A stretch of 64,000 bases of DNA, from contig NZ_AKFJ01000010.1 in the NCBI RefSeq assembly GCF_000272475.1, positions 104,425 to 168,424 of the forward strand, in the 5' to 3' direction. Each line of letters opens with the position of its first letter. Position 1 is the first letter of the stretch. Source of the DNA: Novosphingobium sp. Rr 2-17 (lineage in GTDB: Bacteria; Pseudomonadota; Alphaproteobacteria; Sphingomonadales; Sphingomonadaceae). The notes below the pieces were generated by a model. It saw only the letters and a list, made by a program, of their open reading frames with translations. It did no database searches and had not been told where the DNA came from. The position numbers and the translations under genes were made by a program. Shown here one piece after another: positions 8,931-18,282 of this stretch.

Positions 8931-11396
8931 TCAGAATTGCATGCTGATAGAAGCCGAGAAAGTGCGCGGTGCACCCAGGTAGGTGTAGACCGTGCTGCTC
9001 GTCGATGGCCCCGCATCGTCGAATGAACCATAGTAGAACTTGTCGAACAAGTTCGTCACGTTCGCCTGGACATAGGTCTTGTCGAGCCCGAGGAAGTCCA
9101 GGTTCAGGCGCGCATCGAAGTTTACGACGGTGTAAGCGGGGACTTTCGCACCCCAATTGTTGGTGCCGCTGACCATCGGTTCGTTCTGGTCGTTATAGTA
9201 ACGCGAACCAGTCCGTTTGGCCTCGATCCCGGCGGATACCGGCCCTGTGTTGCCTTCAAGGCGCGCGCCCAAGGTGTAGTGCGGAACCCCGCCTTCCATC
9301 TTGCCCTTGGTAGCGTACGTATCTCCCGCGCTGTTATATTGCACGTTGTCCCGGATGCTGGACCATAGGTAGGAGCCGAAGACGTAAGCCTTTACGTGGC
9401 GGTCAGGCTGGATCGCGAAAGTCGCATCGATGCCATAGCGATCCACGGTTCCCAGGTTCGTATACGTGGTCTTGTCTGTTTCGGGGTTGTAAGCCGAGGA
9501 CAAACGGTTCTGGAATATGGTGTACCAAGCGCCCAGCGAGGCCTGGATGATACCCGTACGATAGCGGACGCCGGCATCGAAGTTGTTGGAAGTTTCAGCC
9601 TTCGGCGCCTTGGCCCCTTCGGTTCCCTGGGCGTAGTAGAACGTTTGGTACAGGTTGTCCGTCCCCGGAACCTGCATGCCCATGGAATAGTTGAAAAATA
9701 CTTGCGTGCTGGGCGCGACGTCATACGTGAACCCGGCGGTCGGCAGAACGCGACTCCAGTTGAAAGTGCGACGCTGCGGGGCGGCGTAGCTGGAATTGGC
9801 GGCGAGCGCAGCTTCGGTTTCCGCCTCGGTCGTGTAGCAGTTGACGTTGCCTGAGGCGTCCGTCGTCACGCAGTTCTGCTTCAGGTTGCGGCGGAAAAAC
9901 GGAACGCGGACACCGGCTGCCAGGTGCAGCTTGTTGTCTACGAAATCGCCCGAATATTCGCCGGAAAATTGATGCAGGATTGCGTAGGACAACCGGTCAC
10001 GCTTCTGGACGACGTTGCCATTTGCATCCGTGAGCGGGTCGTCGTTGTTGAAGTAATTCTCGGCCTCGCCATTCTCTTTCAGATAGCCCAGTTCACCGGT
10101 CTGACGGTGGCGGCCGCGATCGTAGCTGTAAGCGACGCGAACTCGGTTGTTCTCATCGATGTCATAGCGCAGCGAGACGATCAGGCCGAGGCGGTTGGTG
10201 ACGGTCTGGCTGGGCGCTGACAAGCGTACGGAGTCCAATGTGTCGCCATCGCCGTTGAGATCCTTACCCCCGAAATAATACTTACCGCCGATCTGGCCGC
10301 TCGTGACGCCGTTAACGCCACTGTACGATCCTTCATTGGCCGTGACGGTGCCGCCGCCATTAGCCGAGACGTACTGAAACGACGGATCGACGGTCAGCAC
10401 CATCTTGTCGCTCAGCGTGAACCGCGAGTTCAAGCGAATGTTGGCGGTGCGTGAAGGGTTGTAGCGCGATTCCCAGGCGCTGCCACATGAACTGGCAGAA
10501 TCGGCCTTACCACTGGTACCTTCGGGGACGGAGCAACTGGCAACGGTGTAATCGTCGCGCTCCTCCTTGTTCAGCGGGATGCCGCTGGTCTCGCTCAGCA
10601 GCCAGTCGGACGTGTAGTTGTTACGGTTGAAATTGTAGTGGGCGGCCAGCGAGATGAAGTCACCGTTGTTGCCCAACGGCTGATAGACCTTGGCATTGAA
10701 CTGGGTTTTGTTGATCTTGCCATTGCTGCCATAAAGCGCGTCGTAAGTATCCTTCGAGGCTGAGACCCACGCACGCAGACCCGATGCGTTGAGGTTGCCG
10801 GTGTTGATGAGCCCGAACAAGCGCATCTTGTTGTAGTCGCCGACCGTGCCGACCATGCGCGCGCCAAAATCCTCGGAAGGATCGATCGAGCGGTAGTTGA
10901 CCGTAGAGCCGGTTGCGGCGGCTGTCGGCGAATCGACGTCGGTTGTACCCAGGTTGACGTTGACCTGATCGATCAGTTCGGGGTCGAGCTGCTGGTTGCC
11001 GTAGATCGCATAGCCGCCGGTGTCGTTGGTCGGCATTCCGTCGAACGTTTGCGAAATGCGGGTATCGTCAAAGCCGCGGATCATGAGGTTGCCGCCCGAC
11101 GATCCGTACCCATCGTTGTTGTTGTAGACGACGCCCGGAACCAGGTTGATGGTCTCGTCAATCGTCTGGCCCGGCGTTCCCCGCGCGATCAATTCCTGCG
11201 TGAGGACCTGCTTGGCCTTGGTCGTGTCGGGGATTTGCACGCCGGCAACCCCTTTCGCATTCTGGCCGGTGACGACGATCTCGGACTTTTCGAAATCCAT
11301 GGCGCCAGTAGACTGCGCAAACGAAGGGACTGCAAAGACCGCAGCGCCGATGGCGATCCCGCTGGTTGCGGTGGTGACGAACGTGGTCAGTTTCAT
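8931..11396 (-). CDS. TonB-dependent outer-membrane receptor
   Basis: 821 residues: a signal peptide (MKLTTFVTTATSGIAIGAAVFAVPSFAQ), a plug domain (about residues 55-170, with RGFDDTRISQTFDGMPTND), and a long beta-barrel ending in FSASISMQF, the C-terminal outer-membrane signature. It should import a scarce nutrient using TonB energy; the substrate cannot be read from the sequence. The start at 11396 has AAAGG just upstream. It is divergent from a nucleotide pyrophosphatase/phosphodiesterase gene, so a phosphorylated or nucleotide-like ligand is possible, but that is inference. It has no N-terminal signalling extension. Confidence 0.9.
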   Translation of the reverse strand: MKLTTFVTTATSGIAIGAAVFAVPSFAQSTGAMDFEKSEIVVTGQNAKGVAGVQIPDTTKAKQVLTQELIARGTPGQTIDETINLVPGVVYNNNDGYGSSGGNLMIRGFDDTRISQTFDGMPTNDTGGYAIYGNQQLDPELIDQVNVNLGTTDVDSPTAAATGSTVNYRSIDPSEDFGARMVGTVGDYNKMRLFGLINTGNLNASGLRAWVSASKDTYDALYGSNGKINKTQFNAKVYQPLGNNGDFISLAAHYNFNRNNYTSDWLLSETSGIPLNKEERDDYTVASCSVPEGTSGKADSASSCGSAWESRYNPSRTANIRLNSRFTLSDKMVLTVDPSFQYVSANGGGTVTANEGSYSGVNGVTSGQIGGKYYFGGKDLNGDGDTLDSVRLSAPSQTVTNRLGLIVSLRYDIDENNRVRVAYSYDRGRHRQTGELGYLKENGEAENYFNNDDPLTDANGNVVQKRDRLSYAILHQFSGEYSGDFVDNKLHLAAGVRVPFFRRNLKQNCVTTDASGNVNCYTTEAETEAALAANSSYAAPQRRTFNWSRVLPTAGFTYDVAPSTQVFFNYSMGMQVPGTDNLYQTFYYAQGTEGAKAPKAETSNNFDAGVRYRTGIIQASLGAWYTIFQNRLSSAYNPETDKTTYTNLGTVDRYGIDATFAIQPDRHVKAYVFGSYLWSSIRDNVQYNSAGDTYATKGKMEGGVPHYTLGARLEGNTGPVSAGIEAKRTGSRYYNDQNEPMVSGTNNWGAKVPAYTVVNFDARLNLDFLGLDKTYVQANVTNLFDKFYYGSFDDAGPSTSSTVYTYLGAPRTFSASISMQF

Positions 11397-11860
11397 GGTA
11401 TGCCTTTGAGCTGCTTGGCGACGGTTTCAGCGAGCGACGGTTGCTCTGCCGTCGTTTGCTGGCGCCGTTAAAAGCAAGCACCTGTTGCAGTTCTGAGACA
11501 CGCGACCGGCACGAATGCGTCTCATTTTTGAAACTTTCGGGCAATGCTGTGAAATTTTCAGAAATATGGGATTTTCTATTATTTTATAAATAGTTAGCCT
11601 GAATGCGCGGTTTGCAGTGCGCTATAAATGCCACGGCTCTGCAGGCCGCTACCAGCGGCGATCGGGGCTACGATGTACGTCGCGACTATGGAGCCGGGAA
11701 CGCCAAGGTTCGTGAACGCATCAGAAGATCCTGCCACGCGGCGGTACCGAAACGCGTTCTCGGTCGTGGCGTTTCGATCGTCCCCAAGGATCACGCTTGC
11801 CGTATGTCTAAACATAAAGGTGCAATCGCAACGTCATAGACGGCGGCCTAAAGCATCCGG
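11397..11860. other. Divergent intergenic region between the TonB receptor and the phosphodiesterase
   Basis: 464 bases with no supported gene. It holds a terminator-like hairpin on the plus strand (described separately) and an AT-rich stretch around 11550-11600 that probably contains promoters. Short frames here lack protein-like composition. Confidence 0.4.
11494..11529 (+). terminator. Terminator-like hairpin with T run in the receptor upstream region
   Basis: TGAGACACGC (11494-11503) pairs with GCGTCTCA (11517-11524) except for one bulged A, and is followed by TTTTT (11525-11529) on the plus strand. No plus-strand gene ends here. It may end a short antisense or small RNA, or simply form a stem in the 5' leader of the receptor mRNA. 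Confidence 0.4.
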
Positions 11861-13105
11861 ATGCTCCGTTTCCTCCTATGCCTCATCACCGGCATTGCCG
11901 CGCTGTTCCCATGCGTGCCGGTCGCCGCGCACCCGCGTCAATCTCCCGTAGTCATCCTCGTTTCGATCGATGGCTTCCGGGCCGACTATCTACAACGCGG
12001 CGTCACGCCAAACCTATCGGCTCTTGCCGCGCATGGCATCAGCGCTGCCATGCGACCTTCGTTCCCCAGCAAGACCTTTCCCAACCACTGGGCGATCGCC
12101 ACTGGAAAGGTCCCCGATCACAACGGCATCGTCGCCAACCGCTTCGAAGACCCGCGCCGCCCTGGTGAGGTATTCACGATGGCAAGCGAAGACCCGTTCT
12201 GGTGGAGCGAGGCAGAACCGCTTTGGGTCTCGGCGGAAAAGGCCGGCATTCGTACTGCGGCGATGTTCTGGCCTGGATCAACCATCGCCTGGGGTGGAAC
12301 ACGTATAGAGAAGCCCTGGCCGCACGATGACGGCGGCACTCGCCCACAAGACTGGCAGCACTTCGACGGTGCCGTAACCCCTGTGCAGCGGGTTGAGACA
12401 GTTCTCGACTGGATGCGTCGCCCGGCCAAGGTTCGTCCTCGGTTCGTGACGCTATATTTCGATACAGTGGATACTGCCGGCCACAACTATGGCCCGGACG
12501 ATCCGCGGACCACCCAGGCCGTCGCGCAGGTCGATCGCACTATCGGCTCGCTTATCGCGGGCTTGCGCAAGATCGGGCGCAAGGCCGATCTGGTGATTGT
12601 GGCTGACCACGGCATGGCGGCAACCTCCAGCGAGCGTGTCGTCGCGCTCGACACCATCGTGGATGCGTCCTTGTACAGTGTAGTCGAAACAGGTCCGTTC
12701 GCCACGCTGAAGCCTACCAATGGCAATGCCGACAAATTGGCGAATGCCTTGCTGGCACCGCATGAGCACATGACCTGCTGGCCGCGCGAAGCTATCCCAG
12801 CACGCCTTCGCTATGGCGCCAACCCCCGCATAGCACCGTGGTTCTGCCTGGCGGATGTGGGCTGGCAAGTGTTGCCCACGCGCCCTGCCGAAGCTTCGAC
12901 GGGCGGCAGCCATGGTTACGACAATGCGGCGCCTGAGATGGCAGCGCTGTTCGTCGCTGCCGGCCCTGGCATCGCCCGCCGAGGAAGCCTTGCTTCTTTC
13001 GACAACGTGGATGTGACGGCACTGCTGCGCGATCTTCTGGGCATGCCGGCTGACGCCGGTGCGGATGGCACCGACTTGCCTTTTCGCCAGGCGTTGCGCC
13101 ATTGA
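11861..13105 (+). CDS. Ectonucleotide pyrophosphatase/phosphodiesterase (alkaline phosphatase superfamily)
   Basis: 414 residues with a signal peptide (to about VPVAAHP), then SIDGFRADYL carrying the first metal-binding Asp and SFPSKTFPNHW carrying the nucleophilic Thr of the NPP family. Further metal ligands lie in FDTVDTAGHNYGPDD, VADHGMA and GGSHGYDN. Such enzymes hydrolyse nucleotide phosphodiester or pyrophosphate bonds in the periplasm. It faces a TonB receptor gene, so it may process imported or extracellular phosphoesters. A short inverted repeat (GGCTTTT at 13125-13131 with AAAAGCC at 13139-13145) lies between its stop and the convergent tetR gene. Confidence 0.9.
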   Translation: MLRFLLCLITGIAALFPCVPVAAHPRQSPVVILVSIDGFRADYLQRGVTPNLSALAAHGISAAMRPSFPSKTFPNHWAIATGKVPDHNGIVANRFEDPRRPGEVFTMASEDPFWWSEAEPLWVSAEKAGIRTAAMFWPGSTIAWGGTRIEKPWPHDDGGTRPQDWQHFDGAVTPVQRVETVLDWMRRPAKVRPRFVTLYFDTVDTAGHNYGPDDPRTTQAVAQVDRTIGSLIAGLRKIGRKADLVIVADHGMAATSSERVVALDTIVDASLYSVVETGPFATLKPTNGNADKLANALLAPHEHMTCWPREAIPARLRYGANPRIAPWFCLADVGWQVLPTRPAEASTGGSHGYDNAAPEMAALFVAAGPGIARRGSLASFDNVDVTALLRDLLGMPADAGADGTDLPFRQALRH

Positions 13106-13149
13106 AGCGGACCGAACATTGAGGGGCTTTTTACCATGAAAAGCCAAGG

Positions 13150-13776
13150 CTAACCGATACCAAACGCCCTGAGGAAGACTTCAACGTAGCGCCGGGCAAG
13201 CGTTTGGGTATCTTCCATTCTTTGATCACTCCAAAGCATCCGGTGCTGCTGACCGGCGCAGAGGTTGAGAAGAACATCCATCATTTCTTCGATGGGGCGG
13301 GGGGCGAGGCGGCCTTCGTCGATCGCACGCTCCAGCACGGGCCGAAGAGCGTTTTCAGAGTGCTTGGTCGTGCGGTCATCAAAGATACGACCGATCTCGG
13401 GAAATCGGACAGTTTCCATGATGACAAGCCGACAGGTCGCCAATCCGATCGGCGAACGCAGGGCCGATATGAACCGGGTGCAGAAAATCGTCAGGTTATA
13501 GCCCAGGCCTTGAGCGGGCTGGAGTGCCGCCGAGACATCGGCGCTGAACTCGGCAATGATATCATCGATGACGGCGGCGAATAGCTCTTCCTTGGACCGA
13601 AAGTGCTTCCACAACGTGGCCTTGGACCGCGCCGCGGCGCCGAGCAAACCCGACATGGACGTGTCCGCATAGCCGCGCTCCAGGAACGATTGCCGCGCGG
13701 CCGCCAGGATAGCTTGGCGACGCTCGGCGTTGCGGGCGGCCCGAAGGCCTCCTGTTTCATTTTCTGGATTATCCAT
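13150..13776 (-). CDS. TetR/AcrR-family repressor, likely controls the divergent efflux operon
   Basis: About 208 residues with the N-terminal TetR helix-turn-helix (RRQAILAAARQSFLERGYADTSMSGLLGAAARSKATLWKHFRSKEELFAAVI) and an AcrR-like C-terminal ligand domain. The start at 13776 is preferred: an in-frame ATG at 13809 has no visible ribosome-binding site, while AGAGGA lies upstream of 13776, though at a long spacing of about 12. It is transcribed away from the efflux operon, and the gap holds two near-identical GTAC-flanked palindromes suited to a TetR dimer. This arrangement suggests autoregulation and repression of the efflux genes, relieved by a ligand that cannot be inferred. Confidence 0.87.
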   Translation of the reverse strand: MDNPENETGGLRAARNAERRQAILAAARQSFLERGYADTSMSGLLGAAARSKATLWKHFRSKEELFAAVIDDIIAEFSADVSAALQPAQGLGYNLTIFCTRFISALRSPIGLATCRLVIMETVRFPEIGRIFDDRTTKHSENALRPVLERAIDEGRLAPRPIEEMMDVLLNLCAGQQHRMLWSDQRMEDTQTLARRYVEVFLRAFGIG

Positions 13777-13820
13777 GGCCGGGGAAGTCCTCTCGTTTCG
13801 TTCTCTCATTATCTATTACT

Positions 13821-13834
13821 GTACCCTAGCGTAC
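13821..13834. promoter_or_regulatory. TetR-operator-like palindrome, site 1
   Basis: GTACCCTAGCGTAC, a near-perfect palindrome upstream of tetR. It matches site 2, read on the opposite strand, at 12 of 14 positions, and both are flanked by the same ACTTT. Confidence 0.6.
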
Positions 13835-13843
13835 ACTTTTTCA

Positions 13844-13857
13844 TTGACAAGGGTCAA
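13844..13857. promoter_or_regulatory. Fnr-type palindrome in the tetR/efflux promoter region
   Basis: TTGACAAGGGTCAA has perfect inverted half-sites TTGAC and GTCAA around four bases, the same half-sites as the box between cydA and cydD. Its centre lies 41.5 bases upstream of a start point that would fit a TGTACT -10 element at 13880-13885. The TTGACA could instead be an ordinary -35 element, but no good -10 sits 16-18 bases downstream. Confidence 0.5.
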
Positions 13858-13880
13858 GTGATGGCGCTTTCAGAGAAAGT

Positions 13881-13894
13881 GTACTCCAGGGTAC
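13881..13894. promoter_or_regulatory. TetR-operator-like palindrome, site 2
   Basis: GTACTCCAGGGTAC, the inverted partner of site 1, overlapping the candidate -10 element at 13880-13885. A repressor bound here would block the efflux promoter. Confidence 0.6.
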
Positions 13895-13927
13895 GCGAAT
13901 CAGGTAGCAGCAGCGAGAACCAGGCAG

Positions 13928-15196
13928 ATGACAGACGAGGCTTCGGAGGGTGAACACTTCGACCGGGACCGCCACGAGGACGCAACGCATGGCGGGGAAG
14001 GCGAGAAAAAGCCCTCACCGCTATCCCGGCCAGGCGCGCGTATTGCACTGATCGCGGCAGGCGTCGCGGCCCTCGGCGGAGGCGTGTTCTGGTTGATCCA
14101 GCACGAGACGTATGGCCGCTACCAGCAGAGCACCGACGACGCCTATCTCGATGCCGACCAGGTCGATATCGCGCCGCGCATCTCGGGCTATGTCGAGCAA
14201 GTGTTCGTCGGTTCCAACCAGGATGTGCGTAAAGGCCAAGTGTTGGCCCGCGTCCAATCCAAGGATTACGACGCCCAGGCCGGCCAAGCCCAGGCACAGA
14301 TCGCCCAGGGACAGGCCAGCATCGAGCAGGCCAAGGCGCAGATCGAGCAGCAATACGCCACGATCGCGCAGAGCGAAGCCGAACTGGCGAAGGCTCAGGC
14401 CACCGTCGGCCAGACCCAGGCTTCGCAGCGCCTGGCCGCTATCCAGGTTGCGCGCTACGGGCCGTTGGCGGCAGCGGGCGGTGAATCGCACGAGCAGGCG
14501 GATCAGTACAAGTCGCAGCTCGCTCAGGCCGATGCGCAACTGGCACAGACCCGCAACGCGGTACGCTCGAGCGCGGCCCAATTGCTGTACGCCAAGCGGC
14601 AGATCGCAGTGCTGCAGGCTCAGATCAAAACCGGCGAGGCGCAAGTCCAGAACGGCCAGGCCCAGCTCGCGGCGGCGATGGTGAACGTGCACGGCGCCGT
14701 GCTGCGCTCGTCGACTGATGGTCGCATCGGCGACAAGCGCGTCCGCGTCGGTCAATATGTACAGGCGGGTACACGTTTGATGACAGTCGTTCCGGTAGGG
14801 GCGATGTATCTCACCGCGAACTTCAAGGAAACCCAGATCGGGCTGATGCGTATCGGCCAGCCTGTCCACATCGAAGTCGATGCCCTTCCCGGCGAGGACA
14901 TCCACGGCACCGTCGTCAGCTTCGCTCCGGGAACGGGCAATCGCTTCGCGCTGGTGCCCACGGACAACGCCACGGGCAACTTCACCAAGATCGTGCAGCG
15001 CGTACCTGTGCGCATCCGGGTCGACGCAGGGCCGGAAGCGCGCAAGATCCTGGTGCCGGGCCTTTCGGCAACGGTTTCGGTCGATACGCGCGGGGCGAAG
15101 GACGATCGTCAGACGGCTAGCGTTGAAACCACGACGTCCGGCAAATCAAACGAGCAGGCAAGCAACACCAAGCCGGCTGGCTCAGACCGTGGCTGA
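13928..15196 (+). CDS. EmrA/HlyD-type periplasmic adaptor of a tripartite efflux pump
   Basis: 422 residues: a cytoplasmic N-terminus, one membrane helix (about 39-57), the lipoyl half-motif STDDAYLDADQVDIAPRISGYVEQVFV, a long Gln/Ala-rich coiled-coil hairpin (about 115-250), and the beta-barrel region with VGQYVQAGTRLMTVVP. This is the membrane-fusion component that links an inner-membrane exporter to an outer-membrane channel. It is first in a three-gene operon; its stop overlaps the GTG start of the exporter by eight bases. Regulation by the divergent TetR protein is likely. Confidence 0.9.
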   Translation: MTDEASEGEHFDRDRHEDATHGGEGEKKPSPLSRPGARIALIAAGVAALGGGVFWLIQHETYGRYQQSTDDAYLDADQVDIAPRISGYVEQVFVGSNQDVRKGQVLARVQSKDYDAQAGQAQAQIAQGQASIEQAKAQIEQQYATIAQSEAELAKAQATVGQTQASQRLAAIQVARYGPLAAAGGESHEQADQYKSQLAQADAQLAQTRNAVRSSAAQLLYAKRQIAVLQAQIKTGEAQVQNGQAQLAAAMVNVHGAVLRSSTDGRIGDKRVRVGQYVQAGTRLMTVVPVGAMYLTANFKETQIGLMRIGQPVHIEVDALPGEDIHGTVVSFAPGTGNRFALVPTDNATGNFTKIVQRVPVRIRVDAGPEARKILVPGLSATVSVDTRGAKDDRQTASVETTTSGKSNEQASNTKPAGSDRG

Positions 15197-16736
15197 GCTA
15201 CCCGCCCGAGCCAGCTTCACCGACTGGATGGCGGTGGCGGCAGGCACCATCGGCTCGCTCATGGCGACGCTCGACACCTCGATCGTCAATGCCGCGCTGC
15301 CTACCATCCAGGGTGAAATCGGAGCCAGTCAGGACGAGGGCACCTGGATTACCACGGCCTATCTCGTGGCGGAGATCATCATGATCCCGCTCGCGGGGTG
15401 GATGGTGCGTATCCTGGGCCTGCGCAACTTCCTGATTATCTGCGGAACGGCGTTCACCGGATTTTCCATGATGTGCGGCCTGTCGAATTCACTGATCGTG
15501 ATGGTGATAGGGCGGCTTGGGCAAGGTTTTACCGGTGGCGCGCTCATTCCTACCGCGCTGACCATCATCGCCACGCGGCTGCCGCCATCGCAAAGATCGT
15601 CTGGTATCGCCATCTTCGGCTTGGTCGCCGTGCTTGGTCCGGTAATCGGGCCTATCCTGGGCGGCTACCTCACCGAGACGCTTAGCTGGCATTACGCCTT
15701 CTTCATCAACCTGCCGATCGGCATCGGCCTTGTCGCTCTGGTGATTGCCACGCTGCCCGATGAAGAGAAGGACCTGGGCCTGTTCTTCCGCGCGGATTGG
15801 CTCAGCGTTATTGGCATGACGCTATTCCTGGGCGCGCTGACGGTAGTGCTGGAAGAAGGCCTGCGGGAGCGCTGGTTCGAATCCACATTCATTATCAAGC
15901 TCAGCATCGCATCGGCAGTCGGGTTTATCATCCTGGTTTGGGGGCAGCTCACCGCGCGTGAGCCGGTCATCCGGATGGGGATCATCTTCCAGCGCGCGTT
16001 CGGCAGCGTTTTCTTTCTCAGCCTGCTGGTGGGGGCCGCGCTGTACGGCATCAGCTATATGCTGCCGCAGTTCCTGGCCCAGTTGCACAACTACAACTCC
16101 CTGCAATCGGGCGAAGTAACCTTGCTGCTCGCGATACCATCGGTGTTGATGATGGGCGTGTTCCCGCTGCTGGTACGCAAGGTGGACATTCGCATTCTCG
16201 TGGCCGCGGGCTTTGTTTTCTACGCCGTTGGCTGCAACATGAATGCCTACATCACGCAGGAAACGTCGGGGCAGAATTTCATCGTGCCGCTGTTGGTCAT
16301 CGGCCTTGGCCAATTCCTCGCGTTGATCTTCCTGAACCAGGCTGCGGCCAGTTCCGTATCGGAACACTTGGCCGAAGACGCATCGGGCCTGTTCAACGCA
16401 GCGCGCAATCTGGGCGGTTCCATCGGTCTCGCCGTCATCAAGACCGTCGTTCAAAGCCGGACCTGGTTCCACTCGGAAGCCTTTGCGGGCGGCATGACCC
16501 GCAATGCGCCCAATGCACAGGCCTATATCCAGCAACAAGCCCAGCAGCAGGGCGGCGGTGACATGGTTTTGGGCATGGGCCGCGCTTACGCCAGTCTCAA
16601 CAACACGTTCCAGACCATGGGAACGGCTTACGCTTATGCCGACATGTTCTGGCTGTTCTCGATCGCCATGCTGCTGTGCATTCCCTTCGCCTTCCTGCTT
16701 CGGCCACTGCCGAACAATGCGGAAATCGTCGCATGA
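15189..16736 (+). CDS. EmrB/QacA-type DHA2 drug exporter
   Basis: 515 residues and about fourteen hydrophobic segments. Typical DHA2 features are LMATLDTSIVNAALPTIQGEIGAS in the first helix, GRLGQGFTGGALIP, and motif C-like GPVIGPILGGYLTE. It exports drugs or other hydrophobic compounds by proton antiport. The GTG at 15189 is chosen because it gives a normal N-terminus ahead of the first helix and overlaps the preceding stop; the frame is open much further upstream inside the adaptor gene. Its stop shares ATGA with the start of the outer-membrane gene. Confidence 0.9.
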   Translation: MAELPARASFTDWMAVAAGTIGSLMATLDTSIVNAALPTIQGEIGASQDEGTWITTAYLVAEIIMIPLAGWMVRILGLRNFLIICGTAFTGFSMMCGLSNSLIVMVIGRLGQGFTGGALIPTALTIIATRLPPSQRSSGIAIFGLVAVLGPVIGPILGGYLTETLSWHYAFFINLPIGIGLVALVIATLPDEEKDLGLFFRADWLSVIGMTLFLGALTVVLEEGLRERWFESTFIIKLSIASAVGFIILVWGQLTAREPVIRMGIIFQRAFGSVFFLSLLVGAALYGISYMLPQFLAQLHNYNSLQSGEVTLLLAIPSVLMMGVFPLLVRKVDIRILVAAGFVFYAVGCNMNAYITQETSGQNFIVPLLVIGLGQFLALIFLNQAAASSVSEHLAEDASGLFNAARNLGGSIGLAVIKTVVQSRTWFHSEAFAGGMTRNAPNAQAYIQQQAQQQGGGDMVLGMGRAYASLNNTFQTMGTAYAYADMFWLFSIAMLLCIPFAFLLRPLPNNAEIVA

Positions 16737-18190
16737 ACCGTGTCACATCTCTTTCTCTTTCGCTCGGCCTGCTGGCGCTTTCGACGTCGCTGGCCGGTTG
16801 CATGGTCGGCCCGAACTATGCCGGGCCACCCCGCGCAGCGCCCTTGGCGGAAAAAAGCGCCAACTTCGTGCGCGGGCAGGGCGCTCCGGTCAGTCCCACC
16901 CCGCCCCTGGCGACCTGGTGGGAAGCGCTCAACGATCCCACGCTCAACCGGCTTGAAACGCTGGCGCTCGCCAACAGCACCGATGTGGCGCAAGCCCGAG
17001 CGCGTATCCTGGCGGCTCAGGCGACGCTGCGCGGGCAAAAGGCTCAGCTTCTCCCCCAAGGATCGGGCACAGCCGCTTACGTCAAAGCCCAGGTCCCTGA
17101 CTCCTTAACCAGCGGCAGCGGGTCGAGCTCAAGCGGCAATTCCGACATCGGCCTGTACACGACAGGTGCTTACGCCACTTGGGAACTCGACTTGTTCGGA
17201 GGAACGCGGCGGGACGTCGCGAACGCCCGTGCCAGCTTGCAGGCGTCCGAAGCCGAGTTGCAAGACACCCAGGTGACGCTCACCAAGAATGTCGCTGCCG
17301 CCTACACCAGGTTGCGCTCGGCGCAGCAGCGGCAACTGCTGGCCAACCAGGCCTCGGCCCTGCGCGAACGCATGTTCGCGATCATGCAGGAACGCCGTCG
17401 CCTCGGAACGGCATCCGATGCGGATGTCGAGGGCGCGTCTTCTGCCTTGAAGCAAACGCAAGGCAACGCGCTTCCGATCGCGACGCAGGTCGAAACCTCT
17501 CTCGACGAACTGGCCGCGCTGCTGGGGCAAGAACCCGGCACGCTTGACCCGATTATCGGTGCGGCAGCGCCACTTCCGTTACCGCCCGCAGAGACCGCGA
17601 TCGGCAATCCGGCCGATCTGCTGCGCCGGCGCCCCGACATTCGCGCCGCAGAACGCAAGCTGGCGGCGCGCAACGAGACGATTGGGGCTAACATCGCAGA
17701 ATACTTCCCGAAAGTGTCGCTGCTCGGCTTCGTGGGTGTCGGTTCGACCAGCACCAGCAGTCTGTTCAGTAGCAGCAGCCTGGTCGCAGCAGGTGCGCCA
17801 AGCCTCTCGTGGAACATCCTGAACTTTCCATCGATCGGCGCGAAGGTGAAGGAAGCGCGCGCCAGCTATGCTGAGCAGGAGGCTGCGTACCGGCAAACCG
17901 TGCTGCAGGCCCTGCGCGATGCCAACCAGGCACTTTCCACGTTCGGCCATCAGCGCGAAGCCGTCGCCACCATGATTGATCGACAGGCTTCCGCCGACAA
18001 ATCGCTCCACATCGCCCAAATGCGCAATGCCGGCGGGACGATCAGCACCCTGACCATGCTCGGTACCGAGGCTGATCGCCTTTCGACGCAGGATAGTCTG
18101 TTGCAGGGGCAGGCTGAGCTTACCGCCGACTGGATCACCTTGCAAAGCGCGCTGGGTCTTGGCTGGCAAGCGCCGGCTCCCGCGCGTTGA
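16733..18190 (+). CDS. NodT-family outer-membrane efflux lipoprotein
   Basis: 485 residues starting with a lipoprotein signal whose lipobox LAGC places the modified Cys at residue 23, followed by MVGPNYAGPP as in NodT/OprM-type channels. Two outer-membrane efflux repeats follow, with long helices such as AAYTRLRSAQQRQLLANQASALRERM and GNPADLLRRRPDIRAAERKLAARNETIG. It provides the trimeric outer-membrane channel for the EmrAB-like pump. The start at 16733 overlaps the exporter stop (ATGA). Confidence 0.92.
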   Translation: MNRVTSLSLSLGLLALSTSLAGCMVGPNYAGPPRAAPLAEKSANFVRGQGAPVSPTPPLATWWEALNDPTLNRLETLALANSTDVAQARARILAAQATLRGQKAQLLPQGSGTAAYVKAQVPDSLTSGSGSSSSGNSDIGLYTTGAYATWELDLFGGTRRDVANARASLQASEAELQDTQVTLTKNVAAAYTRLRSAQQRQLLANQASALRERMFAIMQERRRLGTASDADVEGASSALKQTQGNALPIATQVETSLDELAALLGQEPGTLDPIIGAAAPLPLPPAETAIGNPADLLRRRPDIRAAERKLAARNETIGANIAEYFPKVSLLGFVGVGSTSTSSLFSSSSLVAAGAPSLSWNILNFPSIGAKVKEARASYAEQEAAYRQTVLQALRDANQALSTFGHQREAVATMIDRQASADKSLHIAQMRNAGGTISTLTMLGTEADRLSTQDSLLQGQAELTADWITLQSALGLGWQAPAPAR

Positions 18191-18199
18191 AAATGCCCT

Positions 18200-18238
18200 T
18201 CCGGTCGAGCGCCGTAGAAAGCAAAGTGCTCGACCGGA
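18200..18238. terminator. Hairpin between the efflux operon and hemN
   Basis: TCCGGTCGAGC (18200-18210) pairs perfectly with GCTCGACCGGA (18228-18238) around a 17-base loop. It lies ten bases after the efflux operon and just beyond the convergent hemN, and could serve both. No T run follows. Confidence 0.45.
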
Positions 18239-18282
18239 GAAAGGCCGATCGCCAATCGCGAGAGGCGATATAATAACTGCGC

